From CAIWHR01 sp963809965 (GTDB lineage Bacteria > Pseudomonadota > Gammaproteobacteria > Burkholderiales > Casimicrobiaceae), in the NCBI GenBank assembly GCA_963809965.1, contig CAWELU010000038.1, positions 186,001 to 250,000 of the forward strand: 64,000 nt of DNA. The letters are read 5' to 3'. Below, piece by piece: positions 1 to 10,619 of the stretch. The position numbers and the translations under genes are program-made. The notes below the pieces were generated by a model. It saw only the letters and a program-made list of their open reading frames with translations, searched no databases and was not told the origin of the DNA. Positions within the stretch are counted from its first letter, which is position 1; each line of letters begins with the position of its first letter.

Positions 1-1
1 T

Positions 2-112
2 GCCAGGGCCATGAACGATCCGCGCCTGGCTGCCATGATGGATCCTAAATCGCTGCCCTTCGACGGCAAGCGCATGTTCTGGGGCGGCTTCAGGCTGATG
101 ATTGACGTCTAG
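2..112 (+). CDS. DUF1428 family protein, C-terminal end (5' part outside window)
   Basis: Only the last 36 codons are present, ending at TAG 110-112. They read as the typical end of DUF1428 (YbaA-like) proteins, with the motifs DPRLAAMMDPKSLPF and DGKRMFWGGF. DUF1428 proteins are small alpha/beta proteins of unknown biochemical role. The next gene is an ECF42-type sigma factor starting 12 bp downstream. Small YCII/DGPF and DUF1428-like proteins are commonly encoded beside ECF42 sigma factors, so the two are probably one regulatory unit. That link is inferred from context. The family call rests on a remembered C-terminal motif. Confidence 0.7.
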   Translation, partial: ARAMNDPRLAAMMDPKSLPFDGKRMFWGGFRLMIDV

Positions 113-124
113 GCCTCGGTCACC

Positions 125-1819
125 GTGACGGCATCCGGCACGCATCGTGCGGTCGAGGCGGTCTGGCGGATCGAATCCGCGAAGATCATCGCCACGCTCG
201 CACGCACGTTGCGCGACGTCGGCCTCGCCGAAGAGCTTGCGCAAGACGCGCTCGTCGCGGCGCTCGAGCAATGGCCCAAGGACGGCGTGCCCGACAATCC
301 GGCCGCCTGGCTCACCGCGACCGCCAAGCACCACGCGATCGACCTGATTCGCCGCAAGGCGCTGCACGAGCGCAAGCGGGACGCGATCACATGGGAGATC
401 GAAACGCAGCTCGCGGACACCGCGCCCGATATCGAAGCGGCAATCGAGGCGGGGTTCGACGATCCGATCGGCGACGATCTCTTGCGGCTGATCTTCATCG
501 CGTGCCACCCGGTGCTTTCAACGCAAGCGCGTGTGACGCTCACGTTGCGATTGCTGGGCGGCCTCGCAACCGACGAGATCGCGCGGGCCTTTCTCGTGCC
601 GGAGCCGACGATCGCGCAACGGATCGTGCGCGCGAAGCGCACGCTCGCCGAAGCGCGCGTGCCGTTCGAGGTGCCGCGCGCAGAGGAGCTCGCCATCCGG
701 CTGTCGTCGGTAACCGAGGCGATCTACCTCATCTTCAACGAAGGCTATTCGGCGACGGCGGGCGATGACTGGACGCGACCCGGGCTGTGCGAGGAGGCGC
801 TGCGGCTCGGGCGCATCCTCGCCGAACTGGCGTCCGACGAGCCCGAAGTACACGGACTCGTCGCGCTCATGGAGATCCAGGCCTCGCGTATGCGGGCTCG
901 GCTCGGGCCGTCGGGCGAACCGATACTGCTGCTCGATCAGGATCGGGCGCGGTGGGACCCGCTGCTGATTCGTCGCGGTCTCGCCGCGCTCGATCGCGCC
1001 GAAGCGCTGGGCGCGACGCGCGGCGGGCTCGGGCCATATGCGCTGCAAGCCGCAATCGCCGCGTGCCATGCGCGTGCGCGGACCGCTGTGGAGACGAACT
1101 GGGTGCGCATCGCAGCGCTGTACGACGCGCTCGCACAGCTCGCGCCCTCGCCGGTCGTGGAGCTCAATCGCGCCGTCGCGCTCGGCATGGCCTTCGGCCC
1201 GGCTGCGGGCCTCGAAGTCGTCGATACATTGACCGCGGCGCGAGAGCTCAAGGGCTATCACCTGCTGCCGAGCGTGCGCGGCGACTTGTTGCGAAAGCTA
1301 GGTCGACTCGACGAAGCGCGCGCGGAATTCGAGCGCGCTGCATCGCTGGCGCGCAACACCCGCGAACGGGGATTGCTGCTCGACCGCGCCGCATCGTGCA
1401 CGCGGCACATCCGCACCGGGCGACGCCTGTTGAGCACGACTGCGCGTAACATGCGCCTGTTCGTCTCCACGAGGAAGCGTCATGACGCACGCACCGCGAC
1501 TGCTCGATCGCGTCGCCATTGTCACGGGCGCGGCGCGGGGCATCGGCCTCGCCTGCGTGCGGCGCCTCGCCGCCGAGGGGGCGAAGATCGTGCTCGCCGA
1601 TCTGGACCAAGCGGCGGGCGAGACTGCCGCGGCGTCGGTGCCCGGCGCGCACTTCGTCCGCACCGATGTCTCGCGCCGCGCCGACGTCGATGCGCTCGTC
1701 GCGCGCACGCTCGCTGCAGCACGGCCGTATCGACGTGCTCGTCAACAATGCAGGCATCACGCACGCATGCGAGTTCCTCGACCTCGCCGAGGAAGATTTC
1801 GACCGCGTGCTCGCGGTGA
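125..1819 (+). CDS. ECF42-type RNA polymerase sigma factor with C-terminal DUF6596/TPR-like extension
   Basis: The start is GTG at 125. An N-terminal sigma2 region (residues about 10-80, ending HHAIDLIRR) and a sigma4 helix-turn-helix (about 130-185, with LRLLGGLATDEIARAF) are followed by a long helical extension (about 190-430, with LIFNEGYSATAGDDWTRPGLCEEALRLG-type and LNRAVALGMA-type segments). That architecture is the ECF42 group, whose members are about 410-420 aa. Here the frame stays open to 1819, about 130 codons beyond the last conserved segment (around 1390-1400), and runs across the following SDR gene. The natural stop has probably been lost to a one-base indel near 1400; stops in the other two frames lie at 1431-1433 and 1447-1449. 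No anti-sigma gene is visible, as expected for this group. Confidence 0.85.
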   Translation: MTASGTHRAVEAVWRIESAKIIATLARTLRDVGLAEELAQDALVAALEQWPKDGVPDNPAAWLTATAKHHAIDLIRRKALHERKRDAITWEIETQLADTAPDIEAAIEAGFDDPIGDDLLRLIFIACHPVLSTQARVTLTLRLLGGLATDEIARAFLVPEPTIAQRIVRAKRTLAEARVPFEVPRAEELAIRLSSVTEAIYLIFNEGYSATAGDDWTRPGLCEEALRLGRILAELASDEPEVHGLVALMEIQASRMRARLGPSGEPILLLDQDRARWDPLLIRRGLAALDRAEALGATRGGLGPYALQAAIAACHARARTAVETNWVRIAALYDALAQLAPSPVVELNRAVALGMAFGPAAGLEVVDTLTAARELKGYHLLPSVRGDLLRKLGRLDEARAEFERAASLARNTRERGLLLDRAASCTRHIRTGRRLLSTTARNMRLFVSTRKRHDARTATARSRRHCHGRGAGHRPRLRAAPRRRGGEDRARRSGPSGGRDCRGVGARRALRPHRCLAPRRRRCARRAHARCSTAVSTCSSTMQASRTHASSSTSPRKISTACSR

Positions 1820-2260
1820 ATCTCAAGTCGATGTTCCTGTGCGGCCAGGCCGTGGCGCGCGCGATGGTGCAGCGACGGCGTGCACGGCGCGATCGTCAAC
1901 ATGTCGTCGGCGAACGCGGTCGTGGCGATCCCCAATCAGGTCCCGTATGTCGTTTCCAAGGGCGGCGTCAATCAGCTCACGAAGGTGATGGCCGTCGCGC
2001 TCGCGCCGCACGGCATCCGCGTCAACGGCATCGGTCCCGGCACGATCCTGACGGAGCTGGCGAAGAAGGCGGTGCTGACCGACGACGCGGCCCGACGCAA
2101 GATCCTGTCGCGCACGCCGCTGGGCCGCTGCGGGGAGCCCGAGGAAATCGCGGCGGTTGCCGCGTTTCTCGCGAGCGACGATGCCTCCTACCTCACCGGC
2201 CAGACGATCTACCCGGACGGCGGCCGGTTGGCGCTCAACTACACGATGCCGGTCGCCTGA
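1482..2260 (+). CDS. Short-chain dehydrogenase/reductase (FabG-like), two frameshifts
   Basis: This is a classical NAD(P)-dependent SDR of about 258 codons spread over three frames. The cofactor motif TGAARGIG is near residue 15-22, NNAG follows, then NMSSAN, the catalytic YVVSK, and a family-typical C-terminus (YLTGQTIYPDGG). The frame changes near 1718 (before HGRIDVLVNNAG) and near 1872 (before HGAIVNMSSAN). Each is explained by one extra base, so the protein is probably intact in the organism. Start ATG 1482 follows an AGGAAG-type ribosome site. The substrate cannot be told from sequence. It lies behind the sigma factor gene and converges on thpR. Confidence 0.85.
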
Positions 2261-2339
2261 AGCTCGGCCGCGCCCGCTTGCCGTCCCCGGGCGACGCACC
2301 TGCGGTGTCGCGAATTCGGCGCCCGTCCGCTGCCGATCT

Positions 2340-2883
2340 TCAGAGCGGCCAGCCGGCGATTTCGCGGTAACGCGCACCGCCCGGCTCGAGGCTCGATCGC
2401 AACGAGCGAGAGCCGATCGACGTTCCATGCGATCGGCGTGATCGCAGTGCGCGGCAGCGCGCGGCCGCACCTCCGCGCGAGCGTCAGGTGCGGCGCGAAC
2501 GGTCGTTCCTCGGTGCGAAACCCGCCAGCAGCAAGCACCGCGCGCAGTCGCGATTCGAGCATTACGAGCTCCGGCGGCGTTTGGACGGGCGCGACCCAGG
2601 CAACACGGGCGCCGCCGAAGGTGCCGCATTGCGCGAGCTGGATTACGAACGTTCCTCGCGGCATCGCGGCCCCGATCGCCTCGAGCGAGGGCAGCGCCGC
2701 TTCGGCAACCTCGCCCAGAAACGCCAGCGTGAGATGAATGCTCTCGACGGCGGTTGGGCGGCCATGCACCTTGCGCGCGACGTCGCGCACCAAGGGCGCA
2801 AGTGCCGCGCGCACTGTCGCGTCCGGCCACAGTGCGAAGAACGCACGCAGCGTCGCGCGATTCGCCGTGGTTTCGGCAGGCAT
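2340..2883 (-). CDS. thpR: RNA 2',3'-cyclic phosphodiesterase (2H/LigT family), one frameshift
   Basis: This is a 2H phosphoesterase that opens 2',3'-cyclic phosphates on RNA, or acts as the 2'-5' RNA ligase of older naming. Both catalytic HxT motifs are present: HLTLAFLG around residue 48 and HLTLARR around residue 130. The N-terminus RAFFALWPD is typical. An extra base near 2390 shifts the last 16 residues. The other frame gives the expected ending (PGGARYREIAGWPL) with a stop at 2340-2342 and a normal length of about 181 aa. Read without correction, the frame would run to 2239 and overlap the SDR gene. It lies downstream of aceA on the same strand. Confidence 0.88.
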
Positions 2884-2901
2884 GGGAGGCCGCGGAAGAA
2901 C

Positions 2902-2935
2902 AAGGGCGGGAAGCCCTCGCGGGCAACCCGCCCTT
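2902..2935 (-). terminator. Hairpin between aceA and thpR, possible terminator or attenuator
   Basis: A perfect 9-bp stem (AAGGGCGGG at 2902-2910 with CCCGCCCTT at 2927-2935) encloses a second GCCC/GGGC stem. On the minus strand it lies about 35 bp after the aceA stop and about 20 bp before the thpR start. It is followed by GTTCTT rather than a true U-run, so partial termination or mRNA protection is as likely as full termination. Confidence 0.45.
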
Positions 2936-2968
2936 GCCGACAGGAGACGCTATCGCCGTACGCGATCG

Positions 2969-4273
<1,305 letters not shown>

Positions 4274-4541
4274 TGCTGCTCCCATCGTTTGCGTCGTGGC
4301 CAATCCGAGCGCCCCGTGACCGGGCGCGCCGGAACCTTGGTCAGCGGCCCCTTTATCCACGCGGCACGAGGCCGCATGAGGACGCCGCGGTGTGAGGCGC
4401 AAGGCGGGCCCAGCCGCCTGACGCTTCACTGCACGGACCCGCGAGGATCGCTCGCCGGTCGGGCGGGCATGGATGGGTGATGGTTCCAGGCCCTCGCTGC
4501 GCGCGACCGAGGTTGGCCGGCGCCTGCTCTTGATCTCCCCG

Positions 4542-4570
4542 AACTTAACAAAGTCCGTCCAGGATGACAA
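4542..4570 (-). promoter_or_regulatory. Possible aceA promoter in the 450-bp aceA-rraA gap
   Basis: On the minus strand TTGTCA (4570-4565) is followed after 17 bp by TAAGTT (4547-4542). The -35 is good and the -10 is weak. It would give an aceA leader of roughly 260 nt. Apart from this and the rraA terminator, I see no gene or other signal in 4274-4725. Confidence 0.3.
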
Positions 4571-4618
4571 GCGGTCTCCCGCAATGCAGTACGGAATTTC
4601 GCGCAAATAATCATAAGC

Positions 4619-4650
4619 TTAAAAAGCATTTCCGACAGGCGGAAAATGCT
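4619..4650 (-). terminator. Rho-independent terminator of rraA
   Basis: On the minus strand AGCATTTTCCG, loop CCTGT and CGGAAATGCT form a near-perfect stem with one bulged T, followed directly by TTTTT. It lies about 75 bp past the rraA stop and upstream of the putative aceA promoter, so it separates the two genes. Confidence 0.8.
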
Positions 4651-4725
4651 CGCTGCCGATCGCCACGATGTCTGCTGCATCGCGCAATCATGCTCCCGCT
4701 GCGGGCAGACGGACTCGATCGCGGC

Positions 4726-5208
4726 CTACAGCGCCATCGGCGCGACCACGATGCCATCGTCGTCCGCGTACAGATGCTGTCCCGGATGGAACCTCACGCC
4801 GGCAAAGCTGATCGCCACCTCCCGCTCGCCTTGCCCTCGCTTCACGCTCTTCATCGGATGCGCTGCGCGCGCCAGCACGCCCAGGTCCATCGCACCGAGC
4901 GCCGTTGTGTCGCGCACGCACCCCCAGACGAGAACCCCGCTCCAACCGTTGCGCACGCCCAAGGCACCGAGCTGATCGCCAAGGAGGGCGCAACGCAAGC
5001 TGCCGCCCCCGTCGACCACCAGCACGCGCCCCGCTCCCGGCTCGGCCAGCAGTTCGCGGACGAGCGAATTGTCCTCGAAGCATCGCACCGTCGCGATCGC
5101 GCCATCGAAACGCCGGCGCCCGCCAAAACGTTTGAAGATGGGGCTCGCGACCGCAAGCTTTTCGGGGTGCGCGTCGCAGAGGTCGGTGGTCGTCCAGTTC
5201 GCGTTCAT
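4726..5208 (-). CDS. rraA: RraA family protein (ribonuclease E activity regulator / HMG aldolase fold)
   Basis: 160 aa, matching the 161-aa RraA family. It begins MNANWTTTDLCDAHPEKL and carries the conserved FGG..F.G.I.TV.CFEDNS and VVDGGGSLRCALLGD blocks, then the GVRDTTAL-type motif (here GCVRDTTAL). In E. coli RraA trims RNase E activity by protein-protein binding. Many family members are instead 4-hydroxy-4-methyl-2-oxoglutarate aldolases, and the two are hard to separate by sequence; length and start favour RraA. The ATG at 5208 was chosen because the family starts here, although the frame is open much further upstream. It ends in a clear terminator. Confidence 0.85.
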   Translation of the reverse strand: MNANWTTTDLCDAHPEKLAVASPIFKRFGGRRRFDGAIATVRCFEDNSLVRELLAEPGAGRVLVVDGGGSLRCALLGDQLGALGVRNGWSGVLVWGCVRDTTALGAMDLGVLARAAHPMKSVKRGQGEREVAISFAGVRFHPGQHLYADDDGIVVAPMAL

Positions 5209-5297
5209 GCTGTCGAAGGGTTGCGGCGGCTTGATGCCAAGTCCATAGTTTAGCGGCACGGCGCCGGTGCAACGCGATCCCGACGAGGTCATCGCGC

Positions 5298-6709
5298 TCA
5301 TCCGAGCCGGACCCGGTCGCCGCGCTGGGGCACGTCGACCGCGGTCCATCGCAGCCGTTCGCGGACGAGCGCGGCGAATCCAATGGCCGTCTCGCGCTCG
5401 CCATGGACGACGAATGCGCGCTGCGGGGGCGCGTGGAACGCGCGGAGCCAGCCGAGGAGCGCATCCTGATCGCCGTGTGCGGAAAGTCCGCCGATCGTGT
5501 GCACGGACGCCCGCACCGGCACCTCCTCGCGGAACAGTCGGACGCGCGACGCCCCGTCCACGATCTGCCGCCCGAGCGTTCCGGCGGCCTGGAAACCCGT
5601 GAACACGACGGCGCACTCCTCGCGTGGCAGGTTGTGCCGCAAGTGATGGCGGATGCGCCCGCCTTCGCACATGCCGCTCGCCGCGACGATCACCGCGCCG
5701 CGGGTGATGCGATTGATGGCCATCGACTCCTCGGGCGATTCGGTGAACTGGACCCGGACCTGGTCGCGGTGCTGTTCCATCCAGCGGACCAGATCACGAC
5801 TCTCGCGATCGAGTATGGACGCATATTTCGCCGTGATCGCCGTTGCGCGATGCGCGAGCGGCGAATCGACGAAGATCGTGAGCGGGCCCGCGCGAGCCTG
5901 CCGGACCAGATCGACCAGCACATGCAGTACCTCCTGCGTGCGGCCGACGGCAAAGGCCGGGAGGATCACGTTGCCGCGCGGCAGCGTTGCCGCCAGCACG
6001 CCGGCAAGCTCATCGTAGGTCGTCGCCAGCGTCTTGTGCCGGCGATTGCCGTAGGTCGACTCGACGACGACGAAGTCGGCCTCGCCGATGGGCGTGGGGT
6101 CGTCCATCACGGGCCGCCCGGGCTGGCCGAGGTCGCCGGAAAACACGATCTTGCGTGCTTCGCTACCCTTGCCGAGCCAGAGCTCGACGATCGCCGAGCC
6201 GAGGATATGCCCGGCGTCGCGGAAGCGGAAGCGTATCGACGGCGCGGGATCGAACTGGCGTGTCGTAGGCCACGGACTTGAGCAACCGCAGCATGCGCTC
6301 AGCCTCGTCAACCGTGTACAGAGGATCCGTTGCGTCGACGGCTGCGCGGCCGGCGCGTCGTTCGTGCTCGGCATCCTTCTCCTGGATATGCGCGCTGTCG
6401 GGCAACATTACGCCGAGGAGGTCGATCGTGGCGGGTGTCGCATAGACCGGCCCGGTGTACCCGCGGGCGGCGAGTCGGGGCAGCAGGCCCGAATGGTCGA
6501 TGTGGGCATGCGTGACGATGACGAAATCGAGCGCCCGAACGTCGAAGGCAAGCGCGGCCCGGTTCTTGTCGTCGGCGTCGTGTCCGCCCTGGAACATGCC
6601 GCAGTCGATCAGGAAATGTGCGCCCGTGGGCGTCGACGCGAAAACACGAGCCGGTGACTTCCGCGGCCGCACCGAGAAACGTGAGCAACGCACCGCCTTG
6701 CGGCATCAT
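5298..6709 (-). CDS. Beta-CASP metallo-beta-lactamase (Ysh1/CPSF-like RNase), two frameshifts
   Basis: Predicted zinc-dependent exo/endoribonuclease of the MBL RNA-specificity family, about 470 codons. The order of motifs is complete: the metal motif HAHIDHSG, GHILGSA, FSGDLG, then the beta-CASP part with VESTYG, LPAFAVGRTQE, AASGMCEGGRIRHHL and the final VVHGE. Frames change near 6645 (before AHFLIDCGMFQGG) and near 6260 (before QFDPAPSIRF). Each fits one doubled base, so the gene is probably whole in the organism. The start is taken as ATG 6709 in the MMPQGGALLTFLG segment. The substrate RNA is unknown. It shares its strand with the ATP-grasp gene 115 bp upstream. Confidence 0.88.
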
Positions 6710-6824
6710 CTGCACCGCAACTTCCTTGCGCCGAGCGTCACGCGTGCGACAGCGGCGCGTTCCGGCGGAAGGCGGCACGATCGGTCAAGGGCGGCGAGCG
6801 GTGCCGACGGGGTGTCCGGAAAGC

Positions 6825-7975
6825 TCATGTTTCGTGCCGCATCGCGAACATCGCCTCGAGCAGCTGCGGATCGTCCCACGGCGCGTCCACCGGGAAATCC
6901 CGGAGGTAGGGGCTGGCGGGGTCGAACAGCCACTCGCGTGGGAAGACCGTGACGATCCGGTGCGCGAGGTCCCTCGGATGGCGGGAAATTGACGGCGGCC
7001 GGCCGGCCAACCGGTCGAAGAGCGCCGTGGCGAGATCGACGCCGACGCGCTCACCCATGTGGGTGTGCGTCACGATGCGCCGGTTGACCTCCAGCAGATG
7101 CGCGCGTCCGCTGCCGGCCTCGATGATGTACTGCAGGTTCGAAAATCCATTGATGCCGAATCCGCGTCCCAGCGTTTCCGAGAAGGCCTCGCTCTCCGCC
7201 GAACGTACGAAGCGCAACGCCGCGGTCTGGCCCTTGACCGGGGCCGTCGCATGGTAACGCTCCCAGGTGAACCCCGCGAGCCGGGTTCCCTCCCACGACA
7301 CCATCGCCTCCGAGTAGTGCGCACCCCGAACAAAGGCCTGCGCTAGGACCGCCGGGGCGTCCGCCGCGCCAAGGTCGAGCTGATCGGGCGCAACAAGGCG
7401 GGCGAACGCACGTTCCAGCTCGCCGCGATCGGCGGCGATTGCCACGCCCTGTCCGGCGAACCCGAAGTGCCGCTTGAGCACGATGGGGTACCCTTGGTCC
7501 GCGGCGAGGCCGCGGCGTCGGCGACCCCGGTGGCGACGGTGTATGGGGGAACGCGCACGCCCAGCGCTTCAGCCGCGGCCGGGAGAAGCGTCTTGTCGAT
7601 GCTTGGCAAGTAGTACGCGGGGTCGCCGACCGATTCGCGGATGAGGTCGGAAAGCCGCGACCGCAACTCCGGGGACATCCCGGTGGGCGGCTCGAGCACG
7701 ACGGTGAACAGCAGACGCACGGCCATCTCGTCACACGGAATCACGAACCGCGGCGATAGCTGGGTCACGAGGTTCACGAAGCGCATCAGCCACTCCATGG
7801 GCGTCGCCGTATCGGAGAGATACCCAGTTCGCGCAACGAAGCGGGATTTCAGGCCGAGCGAATCGCGGGGAGCGAGCAGCGCGACGTCGAATCCCGCCTT
7901 GGCGAGGGTCCGCGGCATTCGCGCCGTGCCGAGCCAGCGCGTCGCGGTGGATACCAGAAGCACGGAACGGTTCAC
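6825..7975 (-). CDS. ATP-grasp domain protein (carbamoyl-phosphate-synthase-like), one frameshift
   Basis: About 383 codons in two frames. The N-terminal part (MNRSVLLVSTATRWLGTARM) is the preATP-grasp Rossmann segment. The second part has the ATP-grasp lysine and glycine loop (YPIVLKRHFGFAGQG), the metal-binding EVNRR near the end and a conserved GINGFSNLQYI. The frame changes near 7500 and, unlike most breaks in this window, needs a one-base loss or a two-base gain. ATP-grasp enzymes join a carboxylate to an amine or thiol through an acyl-phosphate. Which substrates are used here cannot be said, and no biosynthetic neighbours help. Confidence 0.8.
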
Positions 7976-8220
7976 GGGCGATCCGGTCCCGATTGCCCGA
8001 CCAGGACACGGCGCTCCGCGCGGGTTCCGCCGACGGGACAGCGAACGAGGGGATCGGGAGCGTCATCGCATTTTGCTCGAACGGTCGTCAGGATGCCTGC
8101 GGTGCCCGACGCCCATATTGCTAAGCAAGTCCACTCCATGCGTGTGGAAATGCATTATCCTACCTGCGAAAGCCCGAAGGGGAGGCACATCCCCTGCCCC
8201 TTTCTGCCAAGGAGGTCCCA

Positions 8221-8535
8221 ATGAAACCGCTTGCGTTCGTCGCCGCCGCCTCGCTGCTGGCCGCGGCCGTACCCGCTGCCGCGCAAGGCAGCGATCCCAA
8301 TCTCGGCCGCAATCTCGCTGCCACCTGTGCGAATTGCCATGGCACGAACGGCGTCAGTGTTGGCGAGGTCGAGTCCCTCGCGGGGAAGCCAAAGGAGGAA
8401 CTCGTCCGCAAGATGCAGGAGTTCAAGAGCGGAGCGAAGCCCGCGACCGTCATGCACCAGCTGGCGAAGGGCTTTACCGACGAACAGATCCAGTTGCTCG
8501 CCGCGTGGTTCGCGGTACAGAAGCCGGCCCGGTGA
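8221..8535 (+). CDS. fccA: Class I cytochrome c subunit of flavocytochrome c sulfide dehydrogenase
   Basis: 104 aa with a Sec signal peptide (cleavage after about residue 21, AAA-Q) and a single heme site CANCH at residues 36-40. A methionine ligand candidate lies near residue 80 (VMHQ). The strong ribosome site AAGGAGGT sits 5 bp before ATG 8221. It is followed 10 bp later by the flavin subunit gene, so it should pass electrons from the FAD subunit to the respiratory chain in the periplasm. A single-heme subunit is usual for chemotrophic sulfide oxidisers, whereas some phototrophs have a diheme version. Confidence 0.88.
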   Translation: MKPLAFVAAASLLAAAVPAAAQGSDPNLGRNLAATCANCHGTNGVSVGEVESLAGKPKEELVRKMQEFKSGAKPATVMHQLAKGFTDEQIQLLAAWFAVQKPAR

Positions 8536-8545
8536 GGAGACAACC

Positions 8546-9823
8546 ATGAGCATGCAACGGCGTGAATTCCTCAAGGCGGCAGGCGCGGCATCGGCGGTCG
8601 CGGCGATCCCCGGCTGCGCGACGATGGGTGGCACGAGCGGCAAGGTGGTCGTGGTCGGCGCCGGCTACGGTGGCGCGACGGCGGCCAAGTACATCCGGAT
8701 GTGGAGCGAGGGTGGCATCGACGTGACCGTCATCGAGCCGAACCCGGAATTCATCTCCTGCCCGATCTCGAATCTCGTGATCGGCGGCAGCAAGACGCTG
8801 GCCGACATCACCGTGAGCTACGAGAACCTGACCCGTCGCCACGGCGTGAAGCTCGTAAAGGACACGGCGACCGCGATCGATACCGACAAGCGCGTGGTGA
8901 AGCTCGCAGGCGGCGGCGAATTGCCGTACGACCGGCTGATTCTTTCACCTGGCATCGATTTCATGTGGGACAAGGTGCCCTCGCTAAACAACGCCGCCGC
9001 GCAGGAACGCATCCTGCACGCGTGGAAGGCCGGCGCCCAGACGGTGGCGCTGCGCAATCAGCTCACGGCGATGCCGGACGGCGGCGTCTTTGCGATTTCG
9101 ATTCCGGTGGCGCCGTACCGCTGCCCGCCCGGACCCTACGAGCGCGCGTGCCAGGTCGCGTGGTATTTCAAGCGCGCGAAGCCGAAATCGAAGGTGCTTG
9201 TCCTCGACGGCAACGGCGACGTCACGTCGAAAGGGCCGCTGTTCAAGAAGGCGTGGGCGGAGGAATACAAGGGCATCGTCGAGTATCGACCGAATTACGT
9301 GCTCACCGACGTCGACGTCGCCACGCGCACGGCGAAGTTCGAGGTGCAGGATGCCGTGAAGGCGGATGTCCTCAACGTCGTCCCGCCACAGCGCGCCGGC
9401 GCGATCGCCCGTGCCGCCGGCGTGGTCACCGCGAACGACCGCTGGTGCGACGTCGACTTCCTCACCTTCGAGTCGGTGAAGGTCAAGAACATCCACGTGC
9501 TGGGCGACGCGATCCAGATCGGGACCGGCATGCCGAAGTCGGGCCACATGGCGAACCAGCACGCGAAAGTCTGCGCCGCCGCGGTGGTGGCGCTGCTGGC
9601 TGGGCAACCGCCCAACCCGACGCCGGTGCTGACCAATACCTGCTACAGCTTCATCACCGACAAGGATGTCGTCCACGTATGCTCGGTGCACCAGTACGAC
9701 CGGGAGAAGAAGACGGTGCTCCCCGTGCCCGGCTCCGGTGGCGTGTCGACGGCGATGAACGAGCTCGAGGGCCGCTACGCGTTCAACTGGGCGAAGAACA
9801 TCTGGGCGGATACGCTCGCATAG
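8546..9823 (+). CDS. fccB: Flavocytochrome c sulfide dehydrogenase, flavin-binding subunit
   Basis: 425 aa. A twin-arginine signal (QRREFLKAAGAA) is followed by the FAD-binding VVVGAGYGGA at about residues 34-44. Family cysteines expected to form the redox-active disulfide are visible (APYRCPPGPYERAC and TNTCYSF), and the C-terminus is typical (AFNWAKNIWADTLA). It oxidises sulfide to sulfur/polysulfide in the periplasm and hands electrons to FccA. GAGGAG precedes ATG 8546. The pair ends in a strong terminator. The Tat genes that would export it lie at 61-63 kb in this window. Confidence 0.95.
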   Translation: MSMQRREFLKAAGAASAVAAIPGCATMGGTSGKVVVVGAGYGGATAAKYIRMWSEGGIDVTVIEPNPEFISCPISNLVIGGSKTLADITVSYENLTRRHGVKLVKDTATAIDTDKRVVKLAGGGELPYDRLILSPGIDFMWDKVPSLNNAAAQERILHAWKAGAQTVALRNQLTAMPDGGVFAISIPVAPYRCPPGPYERACQVAWYFKRAKPKSKVLVLDGNGDVTSKGPLFKKAWAEEYKGIVEYRPNYVLTDVDVATRTAKFEVQDAVKADVLNVVPPQRAGAIARAAGVVTANDRWCDVDFLTFESVKVKNIHVLGDAIQIGTGMPKSGHMANQHAKVCAAAVVALLAGQPPNPTPVLTNTCYSFITDKDVVHVCSVHQYDREKKTVLPVPGSGGVSTAMNELEGRYAFNWAKNIWADTLA

Positions 9824-9860
9824 GTTTAGCGACGACCCCTCGGAGTTCGGGCAAGGAAAG

Positions 9861-9885
9861 CGGCGCCTCGCGGCGCCGTTTTTTT
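9861..9885 (+). terminator. Rho-independent terminator of fccAB
   Basis: CGGCGCC (9861-9867) pairs with GGCGCCG (9872-9878) across a TCGC loop, followed by seven T. It lies 37 bp after the fccB stop, between convergent genes. Confidence 0.92.
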
Positions 9886-9981
9886 CCTCGCGGAACGTCC
9901 ACCGGCGATGACGCGCCCGCGTCGATTGCCGCTCGTGTCCCGTCGGCTCGCAGCAGCTCCGGCCAGCCGCTCGCGCGCCTT

Positions 9982-10587
9982 TCAGCGCACGCCGCTCAAG
10001 TATTCCGAAACGATCCGGATTTCGCGCTCGGTCATCTTCAGCGCGATTTCCTGCATGACCGCGTTGTCGTTCGTGCGTTCGCGGGCGTGGAAACGCTTCA
10101 GCTGCGTCTCCAGGTAACCCGGATGCTGTCCGGCCAGCCGCGGCAATACCGAGCTGCCCGCCGCGTCGTCCCCGTGGCACGTCGCGCAGGCTGCGACGCC
10201 GCTGGCGGGATTGCCGTTCAGGTACAGCGCCCTGCCGACCGCTGCCGCCGCCGCATCGTCGACGTCATGGGCCGTTGGCGGCTTGAGGCTGAAGTACGCT
10301 CCAAGGCTCATGAAATCGACCTCCGAGAGCTCCCGGACCATGCCGGCCATGGCGCTGCTCTTGCGGGCGCCGCTCTTGAAGTTGGCGAGCTGCTTCGCAA
10401 CGTATTCCGGGTGCTGCGCGGCGAGCTTCGGAAATACCTCGGTTCCGGCCTCGCCGTCGGTTCCATGGCACAGGAAGCAGCTGCCCGCGACGATCGTCCT
10501 TGCCCGCTCGAGGTCGGGCCCCGCCGGTGCCTGCGCCACCACCGCCGGGGCGAGCTGCACCAGCAGAACGAGCAGCGCGACGCGCAT
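9982..10587 (-). CDS. Diheme cytochrome c (cytochrome c4 family)
   Basis: 201 aa with a signal peptide (about residues 1-18) and two class-I cytochrome domains, each with one CxxCH: CFLCH near residue 37 and CATCH near residue 134. Each domain has the c4-type sequence PxLAxQHPxYxxxQLxxF. Such proteins carry electrons in the periplasm, usually between bc1 and an oxidase. It converges on fccB and may accept electrons from FccAB, which is inference from position. It lies 33 bp downstream of clpA on the same strand, but a shared transcript is doubtful because the functions differ. Confidence 0.92.
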   Translation of the reverse strand: MRVALLVLLVQLAPAVVAQAPAGPDLERARTIVAGSCFLCHGTDGEAGTEVFPKLAAQHPEYVAKQLANFKSGARKSSAMAGMVRELSEVDFMSLGAYFSLKPPTAHDVDDAAAAAVGRALYLNGNPASGVAACATCHGDDAAGSSVLPRLAGQHPGYLETQLKRFHARERTNDNAVMQEIALKMTEREIRIVSEYLSGVR

Positions 10588-10619
10588 CCGGTTGCCCTAC
10601 GCCGGATCGGTATCGCCGC

